Shown here piece by piece: positions 1-13,600 of a DNA stretch of 64,000 nt. Position 1 is the first letter of the stretch. Every line of letters starts with the position of its first letter. Both the position numbers and the translations under genes were made by a program. Origin of the DNA: Beroe forskalii (Eukaryota; Ctenophora; Nuda; Beroida; Beroidae). The notes under the pieces were generated by a model. That model was not told the origin of the DNA, did not search any database, and saw only the letters and a list, made by a program, of their open reading frames with translations. The DNA lies in assembly GCA_011033025.1 (NCBI GenBank), contig WFMF01000070.1, positions 248,001 through 312,000 on the forward strand, read 5' to 3'.

Positions 1-510
1 TCTAGCCTGTGTGACATTTTACAGATACGAAGAAGAATCTACAGTAATTGAACTTTTAAAAAGCACGAATTTAGGAATTATATGAGTGTATGGTCTTTTG
101 TAGGTTCTTATGTACAAGACGTTTTAAATGTATATTTTATCAAATCTTCAGACTTACATGGTACAAAGTACAGGCTAAATGTAAGGTGATGCTACACCAC
201 AATGGATTTTCATAATCCAAAAAGTGGCTCAGTAACAACAGAAGCCAGTGATTTTATGATTTGACTCCAACTGATATGAGTTTTCGTCAGAAATACCCAG
301 GAGGCTGAGATGTTCATCACTATCATGGCAATGAATCACTGACGTTACGCCGACTGTTGTTTGCGCCATAGATAAAGTAATCTGAGTGCTGGTAGTTAGC
401 TAGATACTTGTGTGTTTTTAGAAACTTGAGGGGTCAGCACACTCCTGCAATGATCGTGACACACTTTCCAAGCAGCTCTGAGATCTTCTGCCTCGAATTC
501 TCCTGTTTGT

Positions 511-1032
511 CACGTGACCTGGTATTTCCCAGTTAACCAATAGGGTTTTCACATGTCATCACATGACCAATACCCCCTCGATCATTGGACGATCAAGTCA
601 AGACAATAGCCTCATTGGTTTTATATCTATGTTGGAGTTTACTAAGCAATCTACATATTAATTTTTACTCAGTGGGAGTTTTTGGAAATATATCCTAGCT
701 AATGTCACGTGACTTTCGCTGCATTTTTATTGGTTGCTTGGCAACGTTGTGAGAACCGTTGTTTGAGTGTACGTGCTTGTGTACGTGTGTATGTACGTGC
801 GTGTCTGTGTGTGTCTAAGAATTCGGTCTTTGTGTATCTCTAGCGAGATTCATGTAACTTTAAAGCAACATACAGATCATTAGATAAACTGGTTGTGCTG
901 GCAGTGTGTCTAGAGTGCAAAGCACGTGTTTCTCTGCACGTGCACTCGCTCCGCCAATTAGGAGCTCGGATTACTGTCACGTGACTCTGCTTAGCCAATC
1001 AGGGCTGCGATCCACAACACAAATCTCACGTG
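511..1032. promoter_or_regulatory. E-box (CACGTG) cluster with CCAAT boxes
   Basis: Six CACGTG palindromes lie at 511, 706, 923, 937, 978 and 1027. Several sit in the extended form GTCACGTGAC, and CCAAT motifs lie nearby (for example about 995). CACGTG is the classic site for bHLH and bHLH-zip dimers such as USF, MYC/MAX and some E-protein dimers. The density and the CCAAT boxes suggest a promoter or enhancer, possibly for the E-protein gene downstream or for a gene off the left edge. No transcript start can be placed. Confidence 0.35.
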
Positions 1033-2822
1033 GCGTCAACGTTAATTTTTGCCGGACAATTTAGCTCAAAATGAAGATAGAGTTTCATATAATGCCAAGG
1101 CATGATGTAGTGATAGTAAGAGAAGGTGTTGGGGTGCCCTACAATTCCATTCTGCATGCACCCTTCCTGAGTTCCTGTTTTCAGGAGATTTTCTCCATAG
1201 TGTGTGCTGTGTAGTGACAACTGACAGACTCTTATCAGACCTAATTGTACATTCAACCCAATTATTATTTAATTGTACTGTCGTCATTGATTCAAATTCT
1301 AGAACTCCGAAATAAAATATGTCATGGTTTGGGAATTAATTCAGTTAACTAGTTAACATCTCATCAGATCTCACGCCCTACTGGTAAAAAATTGAATAAA
1401 GTAGACGGTAGAACTTCCTAATTTTAATGATAAGTCGCTGAACCATCAAATTCATTAAGTCATTTTAATAAAAAAGGACCAAATATTATGTTTAATTGCA
1501 GCGCGTCCTAATTGTTTGAAGCATTGCAAGGTAGCCAACCAATAATCCTTATTATGAAACCAAAAGTTTTAATATAAGTTACTGTAATAACTTTCCAACA
1601 TAATATTATTGTTATCAATTAGCTTTAAAACTTTAACCAACAATGTACATCGTTAGGCTTCATACGAAGTGATCATAATTCTACGTGAACCATGACAAGA
1701 CGACCATTCCATGTGATGGTTTGGATCACGGCGAGTCATTATTGATTATATTCCATTATAGCTCTGAGTGACTTGTCCTACGTTTCATGGTACGTAACTT
1801 TATTATATTATGGTACCATGTACTCTCGTATGTACATCTAGTTTTTTATTCCAAATGTTTTAATCTTTTTAAATTTCAAATATGTAGGTAACTTTTTTTA
1901 AACATCTTTTTCCTTTTATTATACACCGTTATTTTGAAACCGCTTAAATATTTTAATATTTCCCAAAGCATATTGCGATTAGTAATTTTATGAAGCTTTC
2001 ATTCTTTAATAAATTCAATAAAATCAAACTTTCTGTTATAAAAACGCAATCGAGGAACCAGCAATTCTTGCCTCTAAGTCTCGATTAGTCGATTACTTCG
2101 GCAGACGTATTTTGTCTGCTGTATGAGTTATATTTTGTTGAGTACCTACAGATTCATCTTGAGTTTTGACTTGTTCATACCATTCTGTTGCAAAACAATT
2201 TGTTGCGCCAACTGCAGCACCACTTTGCCACTCTCAGCTTTTTAGCATATTATCACGAAGCTATTTGAAAGTGAATATGAGGATTGTCTCTAATCCATAA
2301 TGGAATTACCCAGTACCCACTATTAAAGTGGACTCTATAAATAACCGAGCCGCTCACTTGACCTCCTAGAAAAGTTTTGCATGGTTCATTTTCGTGGCAT
2401 CAAGTTACCGAGCGCCTCAATGAACTGTAGTATTGATCAGTGTGGAAAACCGGCACACACTCTCTCGGCTCTATTGTTGTAGAGTGAGAGAGTGCTCAGA
2501 AGACCGCTATCGTATTGCACTTTTTACATTGTCCTCCTCCTCCTCCGCCTTTTCCTTCTCGGTCCATTGTTTCTCCTCCTGTCCGTGTGTTTGTGTTTCA
2601 TTGCGGCTGGACGGCAGCATCAGCAGCGCATATCCCGGAGTGGTGGTGGGCTTACCCACTGATCCTATGATTAGTCCTTCAGATGGGCAGTAGCAGGTGG
2701 TGACATGCCATCTGTGTTGTGAGCTTGCACTCAAATAATCTTATTGAGCACAGCCACTCATCACGCTGTGCGACTCCATCTGGAGCCTGGCTGCAGATCA
2801 CCAGGGACAGACAGTAATAATA

Positions 2823-2912
2823 GGGACAGACAGTGCATTAATGGGGACAGACAGTGCATTAATGGGGACAGACAGTGCATTAATGGGGACAGACAGTGCA
2901 TTAATGGGGACA
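2823..2912. repeat. 21-bp tandem repeat
   Basis: About four and a half copies of a 21-bp unit (GGGGACAGACAGTGCATTAA core), nearly identical to each other. Degenerate related motifs (AATAACAGGGTCAGACAG-like) continue to about 3070. The open frames through it are periodic and not genes. Confidence 0.85.
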
Positions 2913-4666
2913 CAAGCGGCAATAACAAGTACGTCGGATAGCAAAAATAGGGTTTAACAGTAAAAATAAGGTCAGGCAGCAATAACAGGGCCAGACAGTA
3001 ATAATAGGGTCAGCTCAGACACCAATAATAAGGGAACTGACAGCAATAACAGGGTTGGACTGCAATAAAAATAGTGATTCGTATGCCCACAGCCACGCCC
3101 CCAGACCCCGTGGTAGTTGTTTGTAGACTAAGGCTATAGCAATCCATTGGTACCACCACCGTGTATCTATATTGAAATGGTGGACTCATGCCGTCTCATC
3201 CTTCATGGTGCTTCAGCGCGTGTATTACACTGACAATGCGAGACTTTTCTACAGTTGTCTAGTTAGCTGGTTGCTTGTCTATTTACTTGTTTACAATTCA
3301 CTGTTGAGACTAGAGTTGAATCTCCACTTTTCACTTCTGCGTGACTAATCCGTTTCCTCAAAATCCTTGTGAGTAAAACCTTGCCGGTTTTGTCCAGTCA
3401 TGTGAGGTTATATCTCGTAAGGGGCATCCAGTTGTATGTCTATTTGCTTCACGGTTGTGTTTTTCCTCAATTTATTCACTTGTGTGACTAAAAAGTTTCC
3501 CCAAATTCTTGTTTTGCTGAGACACATCTGCTTCGGCAGGACTCCTCGCATACTTTATTCTATCTTTGCATGGATCTATGGGATCATGTGCGGTGATTTA
3601 CTCCTGGGTAACACGTATAATTGTGTAATTCATAAGTAACTACCCTGATTACCCGGTATCCCCGTGGACAGCGATCACGTGATCTTCCTAACCACGTGAC
3701 CGTCACATAACTGCCACCACAACGGTGAATACATGAGCTGTTGCCCGCATGGGCATCATTTCCCTGTGACTTACACCTTTACATCACATGCCGATAAGAG
3801 CTGCTTTGATCGTTATTCGGGGGTATACCACATTAAAAGCCCAGTGCAACTGATAGACAGTTCAACTCCAACAGTTGCCCGCTTTGTGCTGTGACGATGA
3901 CATCATCTTAACCGACAGTTACAAAACGCAGCTGTCACATATTCTAGTGATAGAGTGCATTACATTTCTACAACCTGTGAGGAACGTCTTTAGTGCTCAA
4001 ATTATCTGTCTACTAAGTACTAAGCTACTAATTAACTATAACTTATTAATCGGAGATCAGGTGTAAACTTTAGAGTTATAACAGACGTATAACAGTAGCT
4101 TTTTAATTTCAGAATTACATTAGTTAAACTAAAACTTTAAACATGCAACTTTCAACGATCATAAATCTATAATTGCTTTCAATTTGCTATCCTAGGACTC
4201 TTTAGATAGTTGATGTAAATGATAATTGATAATTATATTGCATGTGGTAATTACCATGCAGACCTGGTCAAATCAGCCTGTTAGTCACATAATGGGACCT
4301 CAATTAAACTATATTGCCTTTTGGTTATTTGATCTACATGATCGTATTGAAGTATTGATTGCCTTAGCTCTATTGCAATTGATATTTAAGTCAGAAGGCG
4401 GGTTATGGTAGAATCGTGTGTTGAATGCTTTATCTTCAATCTTGGACTTCCCCTACCCCTTTTTGACTTCTCTGACGTGACCCTTCATTGACACATCTTT
4501 CACTAATTGACTACTTAGAACCCCCTTTTTGACCCTTCTTTAGCTCTTTGTCTGACCCCTCCTCTCCACAACACTCCTGTACCCCTCCAGTTCCCCTCTT
4601 CTCATGTCCCCAGTCCCCTGCCCTTCTCAACCCCCTAATCTAACCAACCCGCCTCACTGTAGCACG

Positions 4667-7600
4667 ATGACCCAGTACGGTATCCAGAGTAGTGCCATCC
4701 ACCACCGACCCCACGCTACAGGAATGATGAGGTTCTCTCCACCAGCCACCTCCACCCGGATTCTACCCCCGGAGATGCTGACCTACCAGGACTACTCCTT
4801 CTACGGGGGTGCTTCCTGCGCCTACCCTCCGCCCCTCAAAGACGACTTCTCAGGTACGAAAGTAATTCATATGTCAAGTGTCTGCTTCTCAGGTACGAGA
4901 GTCATTCATGTCAAGTGTTTGCTTCTCAGGTACGAGAGTTATTCATGGCAAGTGTTTGCTTCTCAGGTACGAGTGAAATTATTCGTATCTCAAAGTATCA
5001 AGTGTTTGCTGGTTTGTTAGTTTGTATCTAGTTTCCTGAGCGTGTTGTGAGCTCAGTTAATAAAGTTTATATCTTCTTATCTTGTACCTCTGTATTGCCT
5101 GATTGAAGTGTGCTCGATAACCAGCTGACATGTTTGATGTTGTATCTCGCAATTGTGTATTTGGGTGTCAAATGTGTGTTTGTGGGGATACTGGATTGTT
5201 TCATGTCAACTTTATAACTGTGTGGTACTGTTTCTGATACCATCTGGCTCATCTGGTGATTGGCGGCATTTCTTGTACAATTTCACATGCTGAAGTGCTA
5301 GAATTTCAAAGTCAGTCAGGCTCGAAGGATTCCATATGTAGAGCAGTGAGAATCACTGGCACTTGTAGGTGGGGATTTGAAATAGGTACCTGATTGAATA
5401 ATCACAAAGCCGGCTGAGTTAAGAAAGCAATTGAGCCATTCTATGTCGTAATTTCTGCTTCCTGACGTCACAGCACATCTTACTACGTCACACCACGCAT
5501 CATTACAATACCATGATTAGAGCTGTCAGTGAACCCTGCGGAATGTTAACCCTTTACCACAGATCTCCGGGCAGACGTAATCGCTCCTTTTGTCTGGGAA
5601 GCGTCTGCCCCCCTCTCGGAACAGATAATCAAATTACAGTGAGGTGTGAAGAGAGTTTCCATCAAAAACATCCCCCTACGCCGGGCCTAATATCCTTTGA
5701 AATGCTCTGATAATACGGATCCCATTAGCCGTGCCTTGTTATCGTGTTGCATAACGTCTGACGGATTACTTCTGTCCTTCAAATGGTCCCTGCTAAAATA
5801 ACACCTCTTATAAGTTCCAATTAGTATAATTTGCAGCAAACTCACTTCTGTCCCCCTTCTGCTTAAAACACCATTTTCCGATATTATCTTGTGTATTAGT
5901 ATTAGCTGAGATCCTGCTAGGAAATGACACCTCTTATCTGTCACTTCTGCACGTTTCCAGGGGTCAGGGCAGAGCCCCCTAAAATTATAAATTTGCTGTA
6001 GGATGATTTTTACAATAAAATCTCTTGATTCAAATGTACAGGGCAAAATCAAAGCATTGAAAAAGTATACAATCAACTATAAGTACATAACAGTCAGAAT
6101 AAGGTTAAAACTATTTAACCATTTTCTGATATTTTATTCTAACTATTTTTTGAAATGAGTATCCAATTGTATAGGATTAGGCATGTATCACTTCCCACCA
6201 CCATCGGTTGGTAGACATGACCGCTACCAAATTAAGTACCAAGTCTAATTAAAAGCTTGCCGATCAGATCAAAAGCATAACCATTGGCCACTACTCGGAT
6301 CTCCTTTTGGTGTAATGGATCATTTGACATTCTGATAATATGCTGATATGGTCCATGGGGAAAGAGAATGACAATGATTTTATTTGCTATTTTCACTGAT
6401 CTGGGTAAAAAAGAGCTCAACAGATGAACAGTAGACACTAGACAGTCCGTTTGAGCATCAAATTATCATTCCTCATTAATGTCATGATTGCAGATAAAAC
6501 AAAATTTCTTCATTATTTAGTATGAATCCAGCGAATGCTATGAAATGAGAAGAGTGATTTATTTATGTCATGTGCCTGTACAGTTTCAAAGTTCTATCCA
6601 ATATTATTTGACCCCGTGGACCCTCATTCGTTGAGCTTTGTGGAATAGAGATTAAATGTTCCTCGGACCATTGTTAAGTTGTTTCTTGCTGCCATCAAAT
6701 TCACTTATCTTGAAACAGCGAACTTTTCCTAAATAAGTTAAAGTTTCCTAAATAAATTAACATTGGCTTGCTATTGTGAGACTGCTATTTTGTCCGTGAA
6801 TTATGATGTTCGAGTGTCTGTTCTTTGCAGTTAAGGTGGTTGTAGCTTTCCTAGCGTGGCTATTAGTTAGTTTATCTAATGCGTGTAATGGTATAAACAC
6901 CACACAGTAAGACAGTATATACCTACTGCAAACTACAGTTATAGTGTAGGTACCTGGTACCTATACACGGTGTGCACGGTGTACAGTAGGTTTACACTAT
7001 ACACCTAAATCCTGGCTGGAAGTGCCCATCACAGCAGAGGTGCTGCCGTGTATATCAGAGGTGGCAAGTACCCCGAATTAGAACTTTACAGTTGTGATTA
7101 GTTGGCTAAGCGGGATAATTATGTGTAACCGAATACTCCCAATTATAGTGGAGCTATAGCCCACCTCTGCGTGATGATGATAAATAGTTACGTGAGTCTT
7201 TTAGACGCTTTCTCTTTTCTTTTAGCAGTCAATGTCAAGTCTGTCAGCCCTCAAGTCCCATCCAGGTTCTTTTTAGATTCTAATTTGTGCGATTTATTGA
7301 ACGGATGTGCCGTGCTGAAATTTCCTGAATAGTTGATATCTTCGATTCTAAAACCTTCTTACTCAGTTTTTAGATTGTTTTTTACTCTTGTACCTACTTC
7401 TCTCAGCATTTCGAATAGTTTTATGACCTAGTGTTGTATTCCTCAACCTCGAACGCTTAGAACTCGAAGTTATGCATTTTAAAACACAACATAGCTGTAA
7501 GACGGTGTACCTAAGTATTGTTTAGATGCTTGAGATGTTCAATGTGTTAATTTAAATTTGAAATATGTGTTATGTGGTCTACCTATTCAATTTGGAATCT

Positions 7601-10600
7601 TCTGAAATTTCATTTTCTCCGCACACCGCTTGTTAATGATTACGCTGCGCCAAAACAAAGACTTTTACCAGAAATTCATGCATTTTTGCAGAGGAATTTG
7701 ATTAACAATCCACCTTAGGTCATTGCGTCACGGTGTATGCTGATACTGCAATACTTTAATATGTTCTTGTTATGCAAAAACGTGTTCAATCGAACTTCTA
7801 ATGAAGTAATGACCGTGTTGTGCTTTTAAACCCCGAGTGCGTGAAAAATATAGGCGGTTTAACGTCATCAACTTTCCACATTTCGCTATTTTAATGACGA
7901 CATTTATTCTCCGCACATATTTTCTCTGCACATATTTTGGTGTCTCCATTCCGTGTCTCCATTGACTAATTAAAGAATTTTAAGCGCTTCAGTGATTTTG
8001 TTGAAAGTAGGTAGGTATATTACTCACCGTTCACGTTGCTAGTACTTTCTTGCTTCTAGACTTCCCTGATCAGTTTTGGAGCTTGAATTCAGGATTTTCT
8101 ATGATGAAAATGTTACAAGAATTAAGGTATTCTTGAGTGATCAGTCGATTCTACTTACCTACTAAAAATGATTACTTGATTGATTGCACTTTGTACTATC
8201 GCGTTGATTTTCCCAATGTGGTAGCTCCTGGCCGGTTTTGTCACCACATCATAGATCATGGGCAAGTACCAACTCTCCGTCACCTGAGACTAATACCCTT
8301 CTAATACTCCGGCTCTTGTATGGCTCTACTCAATTTACTACTTAGCAGTAAGTCACTTTCTCTAGTATTTATGATGATTTGAATATTATCAGTCCTGATC
8401 TCAGATGATATCTCGTGATAATTTAGATATCTATAGCTGATTGAGATCGTTTTTCGTGTTGAAAGTTTGACATTTGACGTGTTGATAGACGTAAGAAAAA
8501 TTTAATCCGATAGAAAATTTGAAATACGCTTTCATGATAATATTTGACATCAAATTTATCTGTCGGGGTAATGAAATTACTTTACGTCGAGCCCTTATAA
8601 ATATGTTATTAAAGCTTTCGTTTGGCAGGAGACGTTGGGTTTTTAAGCGGATACTCGGATTGTGGCCTGCTCAGTTATACCGGTATTATACCTCACTACC
8701 TGTAATAGTTAACTAAAGCATTATGTAAACTTGAAGTATCGCTAGTGTAAGGCACAGTTGTAGGGGCCAATCGTACCTCAAATCAAAACTGTTAACCTTT
8801 CTGTCTAAAGTCTGTGTACAGTTTTCTACTGTCCCCATGTCTCTGTATCTAACCCTTCTACTGTCCTCAGACCCCATGTCTTCCTGTATCTCATCATTCT
8901 TCAAAAACGCAAATACACCTGTTAATGTCTGATTGTGCTGTGCCACTGCGTATTACACTACTACTGTCTCCCTGCCCCCATGTGTCTAACCCTCTCTCCT
9001 CCCCCTCAGATTCCTCAGTTCCTGCCAGTTCAGGGGGTCACTGGACTGTCTGTCCCTCTGTCTGTCTGTCTGTCCCCATGTGTCTAACCCTCTTCCCTCC
9101 CCCTCAGATTCCTCAGTTCCTGCCAGTACAGGAGGTCACTAGACTGTCTGTCCTTCTGTTTGTCTGTCTGTTCCGCCTGTTCCCCCATGTATCTAACCCT
9201 CTCTCCTCCCCCTCAGATTCCTCAGTTCCTGCCAGTTCAGGGGGTCACTGGACTGTCTGTCCCTCTGTCTGTCTGTCTGTCCCCATGTGTCTAACCCTCT
9301 TCCCTCCCCCTCAGATTCCTCAGTTCCTGCCAGCACAGGAGGTCACTAGACTGTCTGTCCCTCTGTCTGTCTGTCACTCTTGTTCTCTCTGTATCTAACC
9401 CTCTCCCCCCCCCTCAGATTCCTCAGTTCCTGCCAGTACAGGAGGTCACTGGACTGTCTGTCCTTATGTCTGTCTGTCTGTCCCCTGTCCCCATGTGTCT
9501 AACCTTCTTCCCTCCCCCTCAGATCCCTCAGTTCCTGCCAGTACAGGAGGTCACTGGACTGTCTGTCCTTATGTCTGTCTGTCTGTCCCCATGTCTCTAA
9601 CTCTCTCCCCTCCCCTTCAGATTCCTCAGTTCCTGCCAGCACAGGAGGTCACTGGACAGCACCAGGTCGGAACATCTCGGGGCCCCACAATGCAGGGGCA
9701 CCTGTCATGTTACAGGGTGGACCTCCACCCCTCCCAGATTCTACGCTCGAGGTGTGAATAGTGACGGTGTGTACTTCGTATATATCATATATGGCTGTGT
9801 AACCCATGAATTAGATCATTATTTCGCTATTCTATCTCTGGAGTATTCACTAACGATATGGGAAGATTCTTGTTAATACTGAGAACCATGTATCGAGTTA
9901 AGAAATCTTCCGTAGCTTTAGTGTCACAAGCTGTACCAAAAGTTCACATGTTGAGCACATAGTGTAACATCATGGTACACTGTACCATTCAATAATGTGG
10001 AGACGAGAGATCACTGGATCTACACTGCTTAGGTACATGGCTGTATTATGACGTGTACATAGTCAGGTGGTACGAACAGACCCACCTGTTCACATCATTC
10101 CTCATGTGATGTTATTTCCCAGATTCTACGCTCGAGAAACCGCCAAAGTTCTGGGGCCCGGAAAGCCCCACCAAGGCAGACAAGAAGTTCTTCCTTCCAC
10201 CCAACTTAGCCCCCCGATCTGATGCTGATGCCTTTGCCGGTAAGCATCATGCCCATTACCGACTTTTTCCATCCACCGTGCCATCGGAATAAGTTTTAAA
10301 TTTATGATATTTGTGATTTCATTTTAACTACAATTTGAGATTGTAGTTCCCCAGTTAAATGAACGTCTAACTATATATTCCAGCGTCTAAAGACCAGCCT
10401 GGGAGCGTTGTCAGTGTCCTGAGAGGAGCTCTGGGGTCCCTGAACAACCATGACAACAACCTTCTCCACACATGGACCATGGAAATGCCGGTCAGTGTAC
10501 ACTGCACATGCCAATACACACTTTTCCGAGCTAGTAGGGGCCAAGGCACGCCTAGTTTTTTTTCTAAAATCTATATTAGGAAGAAATGTTTTGTATATGA

Positions 10601-13600
10601 GGGTTCTCAATAGCTCTATGTTGTTGTGGTGTCTCAATATATCATGGAATTACTAAATTCCTTGGGGAGGTTTTATTGACAGGAAGTTGTCAACACATTA
10701 GAAAATTAGAAGACAATTTGTTACAGTTATATGTTAGGATTGGTATCAGAAATGAATGATACAACTCGATATATCGGTGAAATATTAGAATATCGGAACG
10801 AATTATTCCCTTGAAAAACTAAGTGGACTTGGTATGTCTGTATGTCTGGCCCTTCTTTATTTCTGATAAGGGGTCTCAATAGTTTTATGGTCGGGTTTTC
10901 GATAAGATGCCACGGGACATCCCAATATACGTACTTAAATTACAATATACCGAACATATAAATGAGAATAACGACTGATAATAAACACGTCCTTATCGTA
11001 CAAATTATATTGTGTTAAAAAGAGTTAGCCATCGGAATTATACATACACAAAGTACAAGCACCAACGATATACGGTGGAGCGTGACGTCATTATCATGGA
11101 TGAAGCTTTGTCAATTGGCAACGTCACACGGCCACCCGCTCGTGCACAAGCCGTAACATTAAACATGCGTCAGATTGAATAGGGCATGAAATGTCCATGT
11201 ACGGTCCATCGCACTCCTTACCGCCACTCTGTCTGCCATAAGTGAGACTGCTGTCCCATGTGTATTACACAAAGCGGGGTCTAGTGAGCTGACAACGTTA
11301 TATTATAATACACTTGTCAAGGGTTCAGCCCAACTTACAAAGCACTGGACAGGAGTTTCAGTATCTGCTTTCTCCTCTTTTTAACCTGCTGTGATAAGTA
11401 ATATATTGAATAAAATGCGGGTGTTTAAATTCGGTACCCTAAAACGATAACCAGTTTCCTATTACCCGGCCGGGTATTTAATGATTGACGGAATGTGAGA
11501 TTTACTCCGACATTGAGCAGGATAACATGATATAAATTTGAGGCATGTGACTCTGGAAAAGTTCAGCACCGGTTTCCTGTGGCTGTGTGGGTGTTCCTTT
11601 TGTTTTTGGAGTCAGACTTAACAGAAATAATAATTTATAAAACACTTCGTATTGGACGCAGGAAGTACACCGCGCGTGCGTAAAATAACTTGATGGTTAT
11701 AATATAATGTTAAGTCCCCCACTCAACTGATAACACTTTGTGCGGACCGATAATTAACTTATTAAAATCAATGAATTTTATTGCATATTAAAAGTCCAGG
11801 AAAGTTACAACGATTGTAGGATGTTACCGTTTTCCTATGAACGGTTTATTGATTAATTTCAAACTTGTAAAACTTCGAGTACGAAATACCGGAATCTGAG
11901 ACTGGTGTAATGATCGTGGTTTAAAGTAGTCAGTTGATGCGAGTAAAACGGTCGGTTGGTGATGATAGAACGGGCTATTTTCTTATTTTCCGCTCCCCGG
12001 GTACCACTGACATCTACTTTAAAATATTTCAATGAGAGTGTGCCGGAAATATGTGCGGCTGATGCTCCTTTCACACCTCGTTAATGTGGCCACGTTGATA
12101 AGTTGATTTTGAAACCCCCTTTCCCGCAATTTCCTATTTATGTATATTTACGATCAGGTAAACAGATAACACTTTTTTAAATTTCTTAAAATTTTCAGCT
12201 CACAGTAAAGCGTTAGAATTCTCAGAACGTAAAAAAACATGTGTCCAATTTTAGGCACCTGCAATGTTGGGGCCGAGTACTCTGTATTTGTTCCAATGCC
12301 AACTACTCTTTAACCCTTTCCCCTCTTCAGCTGACCCTGGAAGGACCGATGTACACACCCCCTATTGATCCAGTTGAGGAGGATGAACTCTGCCCCACAA
12401 TGCCGTATGTTCCTTCAGTTTCCTACTGCAACAAAGGGGTCCTGCCCCCATACCCCCTTCCCCCAGTGGACAGAGTCGAGCCTCAAACCACCAAAGTGAG
12501 GATCAAACGAGAATCAAAACACTACTCGAGTAAAGGTCAGTCTGAAGAACATTCTAGTCACTTTGACATTTTATTGTTACTCCGCGAATCGTAATGTTTT
12601 TTTTTCCTTTTTTTTTATCAATTATGATTTGGTCGTACGAGGGTCGAGGAAATGACGCAGACAGAACTGCGACACTGGTGCTACTACACAATTGTTACAA
12701 TACTATGCAAATGTGACAATTTCCAATTCATTCTGATCCAGCATTATTATGATCTCTATTCTTCCCCGCAGATAAGAGCAATGAGAAAGATAAGCGGGAA
12801 AACGACCGGCGGGTTGCGAACAATCAGCGGGAGCGGGTGAGGGTGCGGGATATCAACGAGGCTTTCAAGGAACTCGGCAAGATGTGCACGATGCACGTGC
12901 AGAACGACAAAGTGCAGACCAAACTGAACATCCTCCATCAGGCAGTCGTCGTGATAAATGACCTCGAGAAAAAAGTTGAAAGTAAGTTCGGGAGTTATTT
13001 TTCAAACATTGCGTTACTCGTTTTTGAAATTTATTAGGTTATTATTACGTGGCCAATGACTGGTGTCCATGAGAATGAATTAGGTATTGGTGAATTTATG
13101 CTCGGATAATGTGTTTGCATCATCCCGTTATCGAACCCAATTTTAATATTCCATTCCCCTTTAAAGTATTACAACTTACCAGCAGGTAATAGGTATCTCA
13201 TGACATTTACCCGCAGGTATGAACTTGTCGAAGGAGTTGCCCGCCTTCCAGAATGAGATCGCCATCAAGCACAAAGCGGCTGCCGCCTCTTCCACCTCCG
13301 CCTCCTCCTCCAACGTGGGCGGCTCCGGACTGTCTGACCACAGGATGCTGGACTGCTTCCCCTGCCAGCCCTCTCCCTGTCAACCGTCTGCCTGCCAACC
13401 TTTACCTCCTTCTGTCCAGCCGGTTAGTGAAGCCTTACTCTTCTGTGTGTCTGGAGGTCCGGGTTTGCGTCCTTTCTCTTTTCACAAGTTTAAAAGTTCG
13501 TCTGTCCGTCTGGGTATTATTATATTTTACGAAAAAACGCATTTCTTCACAACAGTACGTGTTAAACTCGCTTGTTGTGAATTCATAACGGATTGAGTTA

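Larger units (their letters stand above)
1..4666. other. Upstream non-coding region
   Basis: No convincing coding exon was found here; the open frames are short and lack family resemblance. Contents: a cluster of CACGTG E-boxes (about 511-1032), a 21-bp tandem repeat (2823-2912), further CACGTG sites at 3676 and 3693, and pyrimidine-rich DNA just before the first E-protein coding exon. Untranslated 5' exons of the E-protein gene may lie here but cannot be recognised by eye. Confidence 0.5.

Noticed and set aside
8925-9761. Frames reading [22 protein letters not shown] repeats
   Set aside because: They cross intronic splice-site repeats. Only the final copy (from 9621) is exon; the rest contains pyrimidine tracts and AGs of duplicated acceptors.
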